Positions 55,525 to 64,000 of a DNA stretch of 64,000 nt are shown piece after piece. The notes beneath the pieces are model-generated. The model saw only the letters and a program-made list of their open reading frames with translations, searched no databases and was not told the origin of the DNA. How positions within the stretch are numbered: position 1 is the first letter of the stretch; each line of letters begins with the position of its first letter. The translations under genes were made by a program, and so were the position numbers. Origin of the DNA: Clostridium sp. (GTDB lineage Bacteria > Bacillota > Clostridia > Clostridiales > Clostridiaceae); the NCBI RefSeq assembly GCF_022482905.1, contig NZ_JAKVOI010000001.1, forward strand, positions 186,001 to 250,000, written 5' to 3'.

Positions 55525-57702
55525 ATGCTGGGAAAATTAATGGAGAAAATAGATAAAAATTGCAGCAATATAAACAAGGAAATGGTGAGAAAAGCATATT
55601 ATTTTGCAGACAAGGCTCATAAAAAACAGAAAAGAGAATCCGGGGCTCCATACATAACTCATCCCATAGAAGTAGCCTGTATACTTGCCGACATGGGAAT
55701 GGATACAGGTACTATAGTTGCTGGACTTCTACATGATGTGATAGAAGATACGGATTTTGACCATGATGATATAACAAGGGAGTTCAGCGGCGAAGTGGCA
55801 AACCTGGTGGAAGGGGTAACCAAACTTGGGCAGCTGGAGTACAAGACAAGGGAGGAGCAGCAGGCAGACAATGTGAGAAAAATGCTTCTTGCCATGGCAA
55901 AAGATATAAGGGTCATACTCATAAAGCTGGCGGACAGACTTCATAATATGAGAACCTTGAAATATATGCCGGTTGAAAAGCAGAAGGAAAAATCAAAGGA
56001 AACTTTAAACATATATGCACCATTGGCTCACAGGCTTGGAATGTCGAAGGTGAAATGGGAGCTGGAAGATCTTGCACTTAGATACATAAATCCAAATGAA
56101 TATTATTTCATAGTAAGGAAGATCTCTGAAAAGAGAGCAGAGAGAGAAAGATACATAGAACAGATAATAGGCGAATTGAAGAACAGTCTCAATGATGCCG
56201 GTATAGCTTCAGACATAGAAGGGAGACCAAAGCACTTTTACAGTATATATAGAAAGATGGTCAATAAGAACAAGACCATAGATCAAATATTTGATCTGAC
56301 GGCGGTCAGGGTTCTTGTAAATACAGTAAAGGACTGCTATGCAGTGCTTGGAATAGCACATACCATGTATAAACCAATACCGGGAAGATTCAAGGACTAT
56401 ATAGCAATGCCGAAGCCTAACATGTATCAGTCGCTTCATTCAACGGTAATCGGGCCACAGGGGAAACCGTTTGAAATCCAGATAAGAACCTTTGAAATGC
56501 ATAAAACTGCCGAATATGGTATAGCTGCACACTGGAAATATAAAGAAGGTGTAAATGAAGAGGACAGCATAGATAAAAAACTTACATGGATCAGGGAGAT
56601 GCTGGAGTGGCAGACTGAAACCTCGGATGCAGAAGAATTTATAGAGGGATTTAAAATAGATCTGTTCTCAGATGAGGTATTTGTATTTACCCCCAAGGGT
56701 ATAGTTATAAATCTTCCATATGGAGCAACCCCCATAGATTTTGCATATAAAATACATACTGATATAGGAAACAGCTGTACAGGAGCAAAGGTAAACGGCA
56801 AGATGGTCCCCTTGGATTATAAATTGAAGACTGGAGAGATAGTTGAAATACTGGTGTCAAGTACTCCAAAAGGGCCAAGTATAGACTGGCTTAATGTAGT
56901 AAAGAGCAATCAGGCAAAGAGCAAGATAAAATCCTGGTATAAAAAGGCCAAGAAGGAAGAAAATATACTTAAGGGAAAAGAGTTTCTTGAGAGAGAGACT
57001 AAAAAGCAGGGCTGTAATTTTGGAGAAATAGCCAAAGGTGAAGCTGTAAATATTGTATTGAAGAAGTACAATATGGGTTCCATGGATGAGCTGTATGCAG
57101 CAGTTGGCATAGGGGCCTTGAATTTAAATACTGTAGTATCGAGATTTAAGGAAATTCATGATTCCATGTTGAAAAAGAATATAACCGATTGGAGAGCCAT
57201 ACAGGATCAACTCAAGAAATCAGATAACAAGTCTGCAAGGGCAAAGAAAAAATCCCCTGGAGTAATAGTAAAGGGTGAGAGCAACGTACTTGTAAGATTT
57301 GCAAAGTGCTGCAATCCAGTACCGGGAGATGCAATAGTAGGGTATATAACGAAAGGTAGAGGAGTATCCATTCATAGAAGTGACTGTAAAAATATAGATT
57401 ATCTATTGAGAAACAAGGAAAATAAGGTCGTAGAGGTAAGCTGGGGAAAACCTAAGGGTGAAGAATACATTACGGAAATACAGATTAAAAGTGAAGATAG
57501 ACCAAGACTTTTGAATGAATCCATAGAAATTATCGGTGACAGCAATACTTCACTGTATGCGGTGGATGCCAAGCCAGTGAAAAATGGTATAGCTCTTATA
57601 AAAATAAAGCTCAAAATCACGGATGTAAAAGATATTAGGGATATCATGAAAAAATTCAGGAAGATGAAAGGCGTATTGGAAGTATATAGAACAAATAGTT
57701 AG
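55525..57702 (+). CDS. relA: bifunctional (p)ppGpp synthetase/hydrolase RelA/SpoT
   Basis: 725 residues from ATG 55525 (TAGGGAG 7 nt upstream); ATG 55519 and 55480 are too close to, or upstream of, the SD. HD hydrolase domain ([20 protein letters not shown]), synthetase domain ([26 protein letters not shown]), TGS domain ([26 protein letters not shown]), zinc-finger-like CCNPVPGD and a C-terminal ACT domain. HD residues are intact, so both activities are likely. It governs the stringent response to amino-acid starvation. Confidence 0.96.
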   Translation: MLGKLMEKIDKNCSNINKEMVRKAYYFADKAHKKQKRESGAPYITHPIEVACILADMGMDTGTIVAGLLHDVIEDTDFDHDDITREFSGEVANLVEGVTKLGQLEYKTREEQQADNVRKMLLAMAKDIRVILIKLADRLHNMRTLKYMPVEKQKEKSKETLNIYAPLAHRLGMSKVKWELEDLALRYINPNEYYFIVRKISEKRAERERYIEQIIGELKNSLNDAGIASDIEGRPKHFYSIYRKMVNKNKTIDQIFDLTAVRVLVNTVKDCYAVLGIAHTMYKPIPGRFKDYIAMPKPNMYQSLHSTVIGPQGKPFEIQIRTFEMHKTAEYGIAAHWKYKEGVNEEDSIDKKLTWIREMLEWQTETSDAEEFIEGFKIDLFSDEVFVFTPKGIVINLPYGATPIDFAYKIHTDIGNSCTGAKVNGKMVPLDYKLKTGEIVEILVSSTPKGPSIDWLNVVKSNQAKSKIKSWYKKAKKEENILKGKEFLERETKKQGCNFGEIAKGEAVNIVLKKYNMGSMDELYAAVGIGALNLNTVVSRFKEIHDSMLKKNITDWRAIQDQLKKSDNKSARAKKKSPGVIVKGESNVLVRFAKCCNPVPGDAIVGYITKGRGVSIHRSDCKNIDYLLRNKENKVVEVSWGKPKGEEYITEIQIKSEDRPRLLNESIEIIGDSNTSLYAVDAKPVKNGIALIKIKLKITDVKDIRDIMKKFRKMKGVLEVYRTNS

Positions 57703-57712
57703 AGGTGGTAGT

Positions 57713-58162
57713 ATGCGTGCGGTAGTTCAAAGAGTCAAAGAGTCAAGAGTAGAAGTGGACAATAAGATAATTGGCGAAATTGGAAGAGGACTCAACGTGC
57801 TTTTAGGTATATCCAGAGATGATGATATTTCAGATGTAACATACCTGAGAGACAAAATAGTAAATTTGAGAATATTTGAGGATGACGGAGGAAAATTGAA
57901 TAGATCACTTATGGATATCGGCGGAGATCTTCTTTTGATCTCACAATTTACACTTTATGGTGATTGCAGAAAAGGGAGAAGACCGAGTTTCATAGAAGCC
58001 CTTTCAGGCCGAGAATCTGAGAAATTGTATAATAAATTTATAGAAGAGTGCAGGTCAGTAGTAAAAAAAGTTGAAACTGGAAAATTTGGTGCAGATATGA
58101 TGGTACATATAGAGAATGATGGCCCTGTCACCATTCTTTTGGACAGCAAAAAAATTTTTTAG
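57713..58162 (+). CDS. dtd: D-aminoacyl-tRNA deacylase
   Basis: 149 residues. [16 protein letters not shown] at the N-terminus, [17 protein letters not shown] and the cross-subunit [20 protein letters not shown] (Gly-cisPro equivalent). It removes D-amino acids and glycine mis-charged onto tRNAs. The order relA-dtd is widely conserved in Firmicutes. It starts 10 nt after relA behind AGAGGTGG. Confidence 0.97.
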   Translation: MRAVVQRVKESRVEVDNKIIGEIGRGLNVLLGISRDDDISDVTYLRDKIVNLRIFEDDGGKLNRSLMDIGGDLLLISQFTLYGDCRKGRRPSFIEALSGRESEKLYNKFIEECRSVVKKVETGKFGADMMVHIENDGPVTILLDSKKIF

Positions 58163-58191
58163 AACAAGTTGTAGATGGAGGAGGTATGTGT

Positions 58192-58794
58192 ATGAAGATA
58201 CAGAGAATGTCAGTTGGAATGTATGCGGCCAATTGTTATATAGTTTTAGATGAAAATTCAAATGAGTGTGCAGTGATCGATCCCGGCGGAGACTCCGAGG
58301 TTATAAAAAATGCCTTGAAAGCCATGAATGCCGGCAAAGTGAAATTTATACTTCTGACCCATGGGCATGCAGACCATACTGGTGCCGCCCTGGATATAAA
58401 GAATTCTTTCAATGCACCAATTTATTGCAATAAAGAAGATTACAATATGATGAAGCGTGGAACTTTCATGTATGGGAATGTGCATGACAGTGTTGACGAA
58501 TTCCTGAAAGACGGGGATAAACTGACCTTTGGAGGTCTTGAAATAAAAGTTATATACACACCGGGGCATTCACCCGGCGGCGTGTGCTTTCTTGTAGATA
58601 ATGTAGTATTTACGGGAGACACACTGTTTTCCGGCAGTATAGGCAGAACTGACATGGAAGGCGGAGATTTTGATACCCTGATAGATAGTATAAAGAATAG
58701 GCTGATGATTTTGCCTGACAATACGGTTGTACTGCCAGGACATGAGGGGGAAAGTTCCATAGGCAGAGAGAGAAATTCCAACCCTTTTCTATAG
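58192..58794 (+). CDS. MBL-fold metallo-hydrolase, glyoxalase II-like
   Basis: 200 residues from ATG 58192 (GGAGGAGG 7 nt upstream; ATG 58186 is too near). Metal-binding THGHADHTG, then CNKEDYNMM, TPGHSPGGV, FTGDTLFSGSIGRTD and LPGHEGESSIGRER. This subgroup hydrolyses thioesters; its exact substrate is unknown. It commonly follows dtd in clostridia. The short gap to hisS holds nothing notable. Confidence 0.92.
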   Translation: MKIQRMSVGMYAANCYIVLDENSNECAVIDPGGDSEVIKNALKAMNAGKVKFILLTHGHADHTGAALDIKNSFNAPIYCNKEDYNMMKRGTFMYGNVHDSVDEFLKDGDKLTFGGLEIKVIYTPGHSPGGVCFLVDNVVFTGDTLFSGSIGRTDMEGGDFDTLIDSIKNRLMILPDNTVVLPGHEGESSIGRERNSNPFL

Positions 58795-58891
58795 TAAAGC
58801 TGTGCATGGAAGGATTAATTGAAAAATGAACAGGGCAAATATATAATGGTTATTGATACAAAGAAATTAAACAGAGAGGAAGTAAATATTC

Positions 58892-60139
58892 ATGGCTATT
58901 CAGTCACCTAAAGGTACTAAAGACGTACTGCCTAGTGAAATATATAAATGGCAATATTTAGAGAACAAGTTCCGCAGTATAGCGGCATCTTATGGACACA
59001 GGGAAATAAGAACCCCTGCATTTGAATACACTGAATTGTTTCAGAGAGGTGTGGGGGAAACTACGGATGTTGTACAGAAGGAGATGTATACTTTTGAGGA
59101 CAGGGGCAATAGAAGCATCACACTGAAACCTGAGGGAACATCTCCTGCTGTAAGGGCGTTTGTTCAGGGAAATCTTTATAATGAAGCCCAACCTACAAAA
59201 TTATTCTACTTCACCCCGGCATTTCGATATGAAAATGTCCAGAATGGAAGACTGAGGGAACATCATCAATTCGGGATAGAGGCATTTGGAGCAGAAGGAC
59301 CTTCCATTGATGCTGAAGTCATAAGCATAGCAATGAGAGTTTATAAAGAGTTGGGTGTGAATGACATAGAACTCAATATAAACAGCATAGGCTGTGCAAA
59401 GTGCAGGAAAGAATACAATACTGCACTTAAAAAGTATCTTTCAGAGAGATATGACGAACTGTGTGATACATGCAAGACACGATTTGATAAAAATCCAATG
59501 AGGATACTGGATTGTAAAATAGACGGGAAAAAAGAAGTTGTAAAAAATGCACCCAGTATACTCGACTACATATGTGATGAATGCAGGGAACATTTTGAAG
59601 GCCTTAAAAAGTACTTGAAGGCACTCGGCATAGAATTCAAAGTAGACCCGCATATTGTAAGAGGACTTGACTACTATACCAAGACCGTGTTTGAAATAAT
59701 AAACAATGACATGACCATATGTGCCGGAGGAAGGTATGACTATCTTATAGAAGAAGTAGGGGGGCCGTCTATACCTGCAATGGGTTTCGGAATGGGAATA
59801 GAGAGGACGCTTCTTACCCTTGAGGAAAATGGAATAGAAATACCAAAATCGCCTTATATAGATTTATATATAGGTTCTATTGGAGATACTGCAAAGATGG
59901 AATCACTCAAACTGGCAAATCTATTGAGAGAAAACAATCTGAGATGTGAATGCGACCATATGAATAGAAAAGTGAAGGCTGAAATGAAATATGCAAATAA
60001 AATAGATGCACGATTTACAGTTATAATAGGAGAAGATGAGATTAAATCCGGTATTGCAAAATTCAAGAGAATGGATGATGGACAGCAATACGAGTTGAAG
60101 CTGGATGATTTTGATGAAATAGTCAGCATAATTCAATAA
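58892..60139 (+). CDS. hisS: histidyl-tRNA synthetase
   Basis: 415 residues. Class II motifs: motif 2 around [29 protein letters not shown], the histidine-specific [13 protein letters not shown] and motif 3 [12 protein letters not shown]; anticodon-binding domain at the C-terminus. [16 protein letters not shown] is the usual start. SD AGAGAGGA. No T-box leader is present. aspS follows after 25 nt, the standard Firmicute pair. Confidence 0.98.
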   Translation: MAIQSPKGTKDVLPSEIYKWQYLENKFRSIAASYGHREIRTPAFEYTELFQRGVGETTDVVQKEMYTFEDRGNRSITLKPEGTSPAVRAFVQGNLYNEAQPTKLFYFTPAFRYENVQNGRLREHHQFGIEAFGAEGPSIDAEVISIAMRVYKELGVNDIELNINSIGCAKCRKEYNTALKKYLSERYDELCDTCKTRFDKNPMRILDCKIDGKKEVVKNAPSILDYICDECREHFEGLKKYLKALGIEFKVDPHIVRGLDYYTKTVFEIINNDMTICAGGRYDYLIEEVGGPSIPAMGFGMGIERTLLTLEENGIEIPKSPYIDLYIGSIGDTAKMESLKLANLLRENNLRCECDHMNRKVKAEMKYANKIDARFTVIIGEDEIKSGIAKFKRMDDGQQYELKLDDFDEIVSIIQ

Positions 60140-60164
60140 TATGTATAACAGGAGTTGAGTATAA

Positions 60165-61943
60165 ATGGGAGAATCTTTAGAAGGTTTGAAAAGAACCTCT
60201 ATGTGCGGTGTTCTCAGGGAAGAAAACATAGGAAATGAATTCACTGTAATGGGATGGGTTCAAAGGAAGAGAAACCTTGGCGGACTTATATTTATAGATT
60301 TAAGAGACAGAACCGGTATAATCCAGGCTGTTTTTGGAGAGAAAATAAATAATGAGGCATTTGAAAAGGCGGATACTGTAAAATCCGAATACTGTATTGC
60401 AATCAAGGGTACTCTGGTCAAAAGAGAATCGGTAAACAGGGAAATACCTACTGGAATGGTGGAACTGGAAGGTGAATACATAAAGATATTCTCCAAATCT
60501 GAAACTCCGCCTATATATATAAAAGAAGATCTGGATGCGGCAGAAAGCATAAGGCTGAAATACAGATACCTTGACCTGAGAAGGCCTGACATGCAGAAAA
60601 TATTCAAAATAAGGCACAGGACAGCAAAGGTAATAAGAGATTTCATGGATGAGGAAGGATTTCTGGAAATAGAGACCCCCGTACTTACAAAGAGTACTCC
60701 AGAGGGAGCAAGGGACTATCTTGTACCAAGCAGAAACTATCCGGGAAAGTTCTATGCCCTTCCACAATCACCACAGCTTTTCAAGCAGCTTCTCATGGTG
60801 TCTGGATACGACAGGTACTTTCAGATTGCAAAGTGCTTTAGAGATGAGGATCTGAGGGCAAACAGACAGCCTGAATTTACACAGGTGGATATGGAACTCT
60901 CATTTGTGGAGGAAGAGGATATAATTGAGTTGAATGAAAGGCTCATAAAGAAGATATTCAGGGAAATTGCAGGAGTGGATGTAAAACTTCCTATTGAAAG
61001 AATGACCTATGAAACTGCAATGAACAAGTATGGAAGTGACAAACCTGATCTGAGGTTTGGAATGGAGATAAATGATATAACTGATGAAGTTCGAAACATG
61101 GATTTCATGGTATTTAAAAGTGCAATTGAATCAGGAGGTTCTGTAAGGGCCATCAAAGTAGAAAATTGTGTTTCCATGGGAAGAAAGCAGATAGATAAGC
61201 TTGTTGAATTTGTAAAGGACTATGGATTAAAAGGACTTGTATGGATAGCAAACAGGGAAGATGGTGTTAAATCTTCCATAAGTAAATTCCTGAACCAGGA
61301 GATTATAGATTCCATATTTTCCAGGATGAATGTCGATACAGGCGATCTGGTACTTGTGGCTGCGGACAGGAATAGTACGGTACTCCAGGGACTTGGGGCA
61401 CTTAGAGTCCACATGGCAAAGCAGACCGGAATACTTGAGGGAAACAATGAATTCAGATTTGTATGGATAACAGAGTTCCCGCTTCTGTCATACAATGAGG
61501 ATGAGAAGAGATATGAGGCGGAACACCATCCATTTACCATGCCCATGGATGAGGATATAAAGTATCTGGATACTGATCCTGGCAGGGTAAGGGCCAAGGC
61601 CTATGATATAGTGCTGAATGGAGAGGAAATGGGAGGCGGAAGTATAAGAATACACGATACGGAACTGCAGCAGAAGATGTTTGAAGTTCTGGGATTTACA
61701 GACAAATCTGCCTGGGAGAGATTTGGTTTTCTGCTTCAGGCATTTAAATACGGCCCGCCTCCACATGGAGGACTTGCATATGGATTTGACAGAATGGTAA
61801 TGTTTTTGGCTGGAACGGACAATATAAAAGATGTCATTGCATTTCCTAAAAACCAGAATGCCTTCTGTCCTCTCACGGAAGCACCTAATATAGTAGATGA
61901 AATACAATTGAAGGATCTTGGTGTCCGTATAGATGAAAAATAA
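60165..61943 (+). CDS. aspS: aspartyl-tRNA synthetase
   Basis: 592 residues, full bacterial type. N-terminal OB anticodon domain (VMGWVQRKRNLGGLIFIDLRDRTGIIQAVF), class II motif 1 and 2 (RHRTAKVIRDFMDEEGFLEIETP, YFQIAKCFRDEDLRANRQPEFTQVD), the inserted GAD domain (about 285-420) and motif 3 (GGLAYGFDRMVMFLAGTDNIKDVIAFPK). Whether it also charges tRNA-Asn cannot be told here. The 6S RNA gene follows. Confidence 0.98.
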   Translation: MGESLEGLKRTSMCGVLREENIGNEFTVMGWVQRKRNLGGLIFIDLRDRTGIIQAVFGEKINNEAFEKADTVKSEYCIAIKGTLVKRESVNREIPTGMVELEGEYIKIFSKSETPPIYIKEDLDAAESIRLKYRYLDLRRPDMQKIFKIRHRTAKVIRDFMDEEGFLEIETPVLTKSTPEGARDYLVPSRNYPGKFYALPQSPQLFKQLLMVSGYDRYFQIAKCFRDEDLRANRQPEFTQVDMELSFVEEEDIIELNERLIKKIFREIAGVDVKLPIERMTYETAMNKYGSDKPDLRFGMEINDITDEVRNMDFMVFKSAIESGGSVRAIKVENCVSMGRKQIDKLVEFVKDYGLKGLVWIANREDGVKSSISKFLNQEIIDSIFSRMNVDTGDLVLVAADRNSTVLQGLGALRVHMAKQTGILEGNNEFRFVWITEFPLLSYNEDEKRYEAEHHPFTMPMDEDIKYLDTDPGRVRAKAYDIVLNGEEMGGGSIRIHDTELQQKMFEVLGFTDKSAWERFGFLLQAFKYGPPPHGGLAYGFDRMVMFLAGTDNIKDVIAFPKNQNAFCPLTEAPNIVDEIQLKDLGVRIDEK

Positions 61944-61988
61944 GAAAATATGTAGTATAATGATAATATAATTTTATATACAGCTGAC

Positions 61989-62170
61989 AATTCCTGCTGT
62001 GTACGTAGGTTCGAGTTCATATTGACCGAACATATCTAGAAAGGGAACTTGACTCTTTTTGTGAAATGATACCTGGTGAATATCAGGAACAGGAAGCAAA
62101 AAGGCGGTACCCACCTGCTTGAAAGCGGGTTCAAATAACTTGGGCTTACGGCATGGCGGGGTTTGTTTTG
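61989..62170 (+). ncRNA. ssrS: 6S RNA
   Basis: A region downstream of aspS folds as a 6S RNA. Outer stem: 61992-62001 pairs with 62152-62161 and 62004-62008 with 62146-62150 (GU pairs included). It continues as GTTCGAGTT (62009-62017) with AACTTGGGC (62137-62145). The central bubble contains the 3'-side hairpin CCTGCTT/AAGCGGG (62114-62129). Next come CTTTTTG/CAAAAAG (62055-62061, 62097-62103) and the apical CCTG-CAGG loop. About 180 nt with a T-rich 3' end (TTTGTTTT). 6S RNA mimics an open promoter and binds sigma-A RNA polymerase. B. subtilis bsrA also lies next to aspS. Ends are approximate; TATATA at 61975-61980 may be the -10. Confidence 0.88.
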
Positions 62171-62223
62171 CTGCGATTTTATTCCATGTGAACCCATATC
62201 AATTTCAAGGGAGATGGTTATAG

Positions 62224-63168
62224 ATGGGTTATGCATATATTATTCTAACTGCAGTAATATTCAGTACCATGGAGATAACAGGAAAGTTGGCTGTGGGCTT
62301 GAATCCGATCCAACTGAATTTTTTGAGATTTGCCATAGGCGGACTGATATTACTTCCATCGGCAGTCAAAGCTATAAAGGCCAGGGGTATAAAACTGAAA
62401 AAAGATGATCTTTATTATTTCCTGGTAGCGGGATTTCTCTGTGTCGTAGTAAGCATGTCCTTCTTTCAGCTGGCTATTACTTACACAACGGCATCTACAG
62501 TTGCAATAATATTCAGTACTAATCCTGTGTTTACTGTACTGCTTGCATATATTGTATTGAAAGAGGAATTGAACAAGGGGACCATTATATCTATACTGTT
62601 GAGTCTTGTGGGAATCTTTTTCATATTGAATCCTTTTGGTACAAGTGGTGATGTGAAGGGAATAGTACTATCAATACTGGCAGCAGTTACTTTTTCCATG
62701 TACAGTGTACTCGGCAAAATGAGATCCGGGAAATATGGAAGTATAGCCTTGAATTGCATTACATTTTTAATTGGCGATGTTATTATGCTTGTAATTATAT
62801 TGATATCCAAACTTTCCGCAATTAGAAGCATGATAAACCCTGATGGAAATTTGAATTTCATGTCCAATATACCTATTTTTGAAGGAATAAACGGGGATAA
62901 TATAATTCCGCTGATATTTCTGGGAATTGTAGTAACCGGACTCGGGTATATGTTTTATTTTCTTGCAATGGATGCTACTTCTGCAACCAAAGCCTCAGTG
63001 GTATTCTTTATAAAACCTGCCCTGGCACCGATTCTTGCATTGATTATACTTGGAGAAAAAATACCACTTAATACCGTTGCAGGAATAGTGCTTATTTTGA
63101 TAGGTTCCTACTTTTCACTTACAGCTAAAGGCAAGGTATATAAAAAACAGGAAGAAATTACAAATTGA
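62224..63168 (+). CDS. EamA/DMT family transporter
   Basis: 314 residues with ten hydrophobic segments in two EamA repeats (MGYAYIILTAVIFSTMEITGKLAVG; SILAAVTFSMYSVLGKM). Members export amino acids or other metabolites; substrate unknown. ATG 62224 has GGGAG about 10 nt upstream. The gene lies about 55 nt after the 6S RNA and may be reached by read-through from it. It ends against the convergent DUF6483-like gene. Confidence 0.92.
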   Translation: MGYAYIILTAVIFSTMEITGKLAVGLNPIQLNFLRFAIGGLILLPSAVKAIKARGIKLKKDDLYYFLVAGFLCVVVSMSFFQLAITYTTASTVAIIFSTNPVFTVLLAYIVLKEELNKGTIISILLSLVGIFFILNPFGTSGDVKGIVLSILAAVTFSMYSVLGKMRSGKYGSIALNCITFLIGDVIMLVIILISKLSAIRSMINPDGNLNFMSNIPIFEGINGDNIIPLIFLGIVVTGLGYMFYFLAMDATSATKASVVFFIKPALAPILALIILGEKIPLNTVAGIVLILIGSYFSLTAKGKVYKKQEEITN

Positions 63169-63179
63169 TACTGCTAAAG

Positions 63180-63218
63180 AATTTCCAGGATTCAATGGAC
63201 GTATGAACCCTGGAAATT
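63180..63218. terminator. bidirectional terminator between the EamA and DUF6483-like genes
   Basis: AATTTCCAGG (63180-63189) pairs with CCTGGAAATT (63209-63218), and inside TTCA (63191-63194) with TGAA (63204-63207), separated by one mismatch. It sits between the two convergent stop codons. Confidence 0.75.
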
Positions 63219-63223
63219 TGTAG

Positions 63224-63883
63224 TTACAGTCTGGACTGGAGTCCTTTTATCGATTCTTGAATTTCCTCTTTTGAAAGTCCTCCCTTTGTTAAATCAGAAT
63301 CTTCTTTTGACAATAGGTCATTATAAAATTTAAGTGCTTCTTCTATACAGCTTCTACTGTATTTGGCTTCTTCCAGTATATAGTAAATTACATCTTCTGC
63401 CTTGTCATATCTGTTTGTTTCCGTGTAGTAGTTTCTGATTTTTTCTTCTAAAACAGTAGGAAGCTTATATTGAAAAACATTATCTATTAAAGGCTGTATA
63501 TCCTTGAAGTATTCTTCCAGGTCGCAGTGTTCACTTCTGTTCATATACGCATCGAGGAATACATCCAGAGATTTCTGGTTTATGTAGAAGGCATCATTCA
63601 GCCTGCCCTGTTTTTCAAGTATAAACCCCTCCTCCTCCAGAAGTTTTGCAATCATTATGCATCTGTCCGTATTCTGTCTTCTGTTACTGCTTGCCATGTC
63701 TATAATATTTTCCGTAGTAAAGGAATTGAAGAATTCAAGGCCAAGTCGGAATACGTCCTTGAAGGCATCGCCTATTAATTTAACAGCAGCTTCATAGTCT
63801 TCATCATTTTTCTCTGCTTCTATATTATTCAAATAGTCCATAAACTTTTTTATCAATTCATTTGTAAGGCTTTGCTTGAGCAT
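63224..63883 (-). CDS. helical protein, DUF6483-like
   Basis: 219 residues, ATG 63883 with AGGAGGA. Almost entirely helical, no signal or membrane segment, with TPR-like helix pairs (NQKSLDVFLDAYMN, RYDKAEDVIYYILEEA, CIEEALKFYNDLLSKE). The length and the SSNRRQNTDRCIMIAKLLEEEG region recall the DUF6483 family of clostridia, which has no assigned function. Family call from memory, so moderate. Upstream, 63884-64000 is AT-rich leader and promoter sequence. Confidence 0.65.
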   Translation of the reverse strand: MLKQSLTNELIKKFMDYLNNIEAEKNDEDYEAAVKLIGDAFKDVFRLGLEFFNSFTTENIIDMASSNRRQNTDRCIMIAKLLEEEGFILEKQGRLNDAFYINQKSLDVFLDAYMNRSEHCDLEEYFKDIQPLIDNVFQYKLPTVLEEKIRNYYTETNRYDKAEDVIYYILEEAKYSRSCIEEALKFYNDLLSKEDSDLTKGGLSKEEIQESIKGLQSRL

Positions 63884-64000
63884 TTGTAAAGATCATCCTC
63901 CTATTTGTATCCATTATACAATAAATTCTTTGTATGCTGTATATTTTATAATTAATAATATCACAATATAAATGTATTGAATATAAATTTGTATTGTGAT

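Noticed and set aside
58795-58891. T-box or other leader before hisS
   Set aside because: The gap is only 97 nt and lacks the T-box sequence and stems.
61990-62170. tRNA-like words (GGTTCGAGTTC) downstream of aspS
   Set aside because: No acceptor stem or anticodon arm can be built; the bases pair instead in the 6S RNA outer stem.

Overview
The window reads as a chromosomal segment of an endospore-forming, AT-rich Clostridium. Evidence for this: the spoIIAA-spoIIAB-sigF operon, a PdaA-type spore-cortex deacetylase, a BofC-like protein, the SCIFF/ScfB ranthipeptide pair, a rubredoxin, frequent TTG starts with strong GGAGG-type Shine-Dalgarno sites, and clostridial orders such as U32-mutS2 and ruvAB-queA-tgt-yajC-scfAB-secDF-apt-relA-dtd-hisS-aspS. 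The C. kluyveri / C. ljungdahlii group is a guess from general appearance; I cannot fix the species.

Layout. 1-2050: two minus-strand, Cys-rich, probable spore-surface genes (a DNRLRE + collagen-like protein running off the left edge, and a DUF4489 protein), each behind a sigma-K-like promoter. 2245-9054: RlhA-like U32 protein, MutS2, a DUF523/TudS-like protein, and a convergent Orn/Lys/Arg-decarboxylase-family enzyme. 9171-12972: phosphoglucomutase, a TPR protein and GalU, supplying UDP-glucose. 13065-32288: one co-directional surface-polysaccharide locus of 16 genes. It holds a UDP-sugar dehydratase, 6-dehydrogenase, 3-oxidoreductase and N-acetyltransferase, four glycosyltransferases, two MurJ-type flippases, two Wzy/ligase-like proteins, an orphan solute-binding protein, an acyltransferase, a monotopic phosphoglycosyl transferase and a WecG/TagA transferase.

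32285-38038: Rrf2 regulator, PdaA, the sigma-F operon preceded by a sigma-H-type promoter and a long, apparently structured leader, then a class A penicillin-binding protein. 38268-42370: rubredoxin, a nucleotidyltransferase, a MocR-type regulator, a HEAT-repeat protein and a YigZ/IMPACT protein. 42452-49438: YebC, a MerR-remnant/effector-binding protein, BofC-like protein, RuvA, RuvB, QueA, Tgt and YajC (recombination and queuosine tRNA modification). 49497-53811: TIGR04086 membrane protein, SCIFF peptide and its radical-SAM maturase, SecD and SecF. 53969-61943: a RecJ-like DHH protein with broken metal-binding motifs, Apt, RelA/SpoT, Dtd, an MBL-fold hydrolase, HisRS and AspRS. 61989-62170: a 6S RNA whose long-range pairing can be traced base by base. 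62224-63883: an EamA transporter and a convergent DUF6483-like gene.

Most of the window is conserved housekeeping and sporulation sequence. The points most worth following up are the spoIIA leader, the degenerate RecJ homologue, the doubled flippase/polymerase polysaccharide locus with an orphan binding protein, two possible ATT start codons, and a terminator hairpin encoded inside the ends of two overlapping convergent genes. No tRNA, rRNA, CRISPR array, insertion sequence or prophage was seen.
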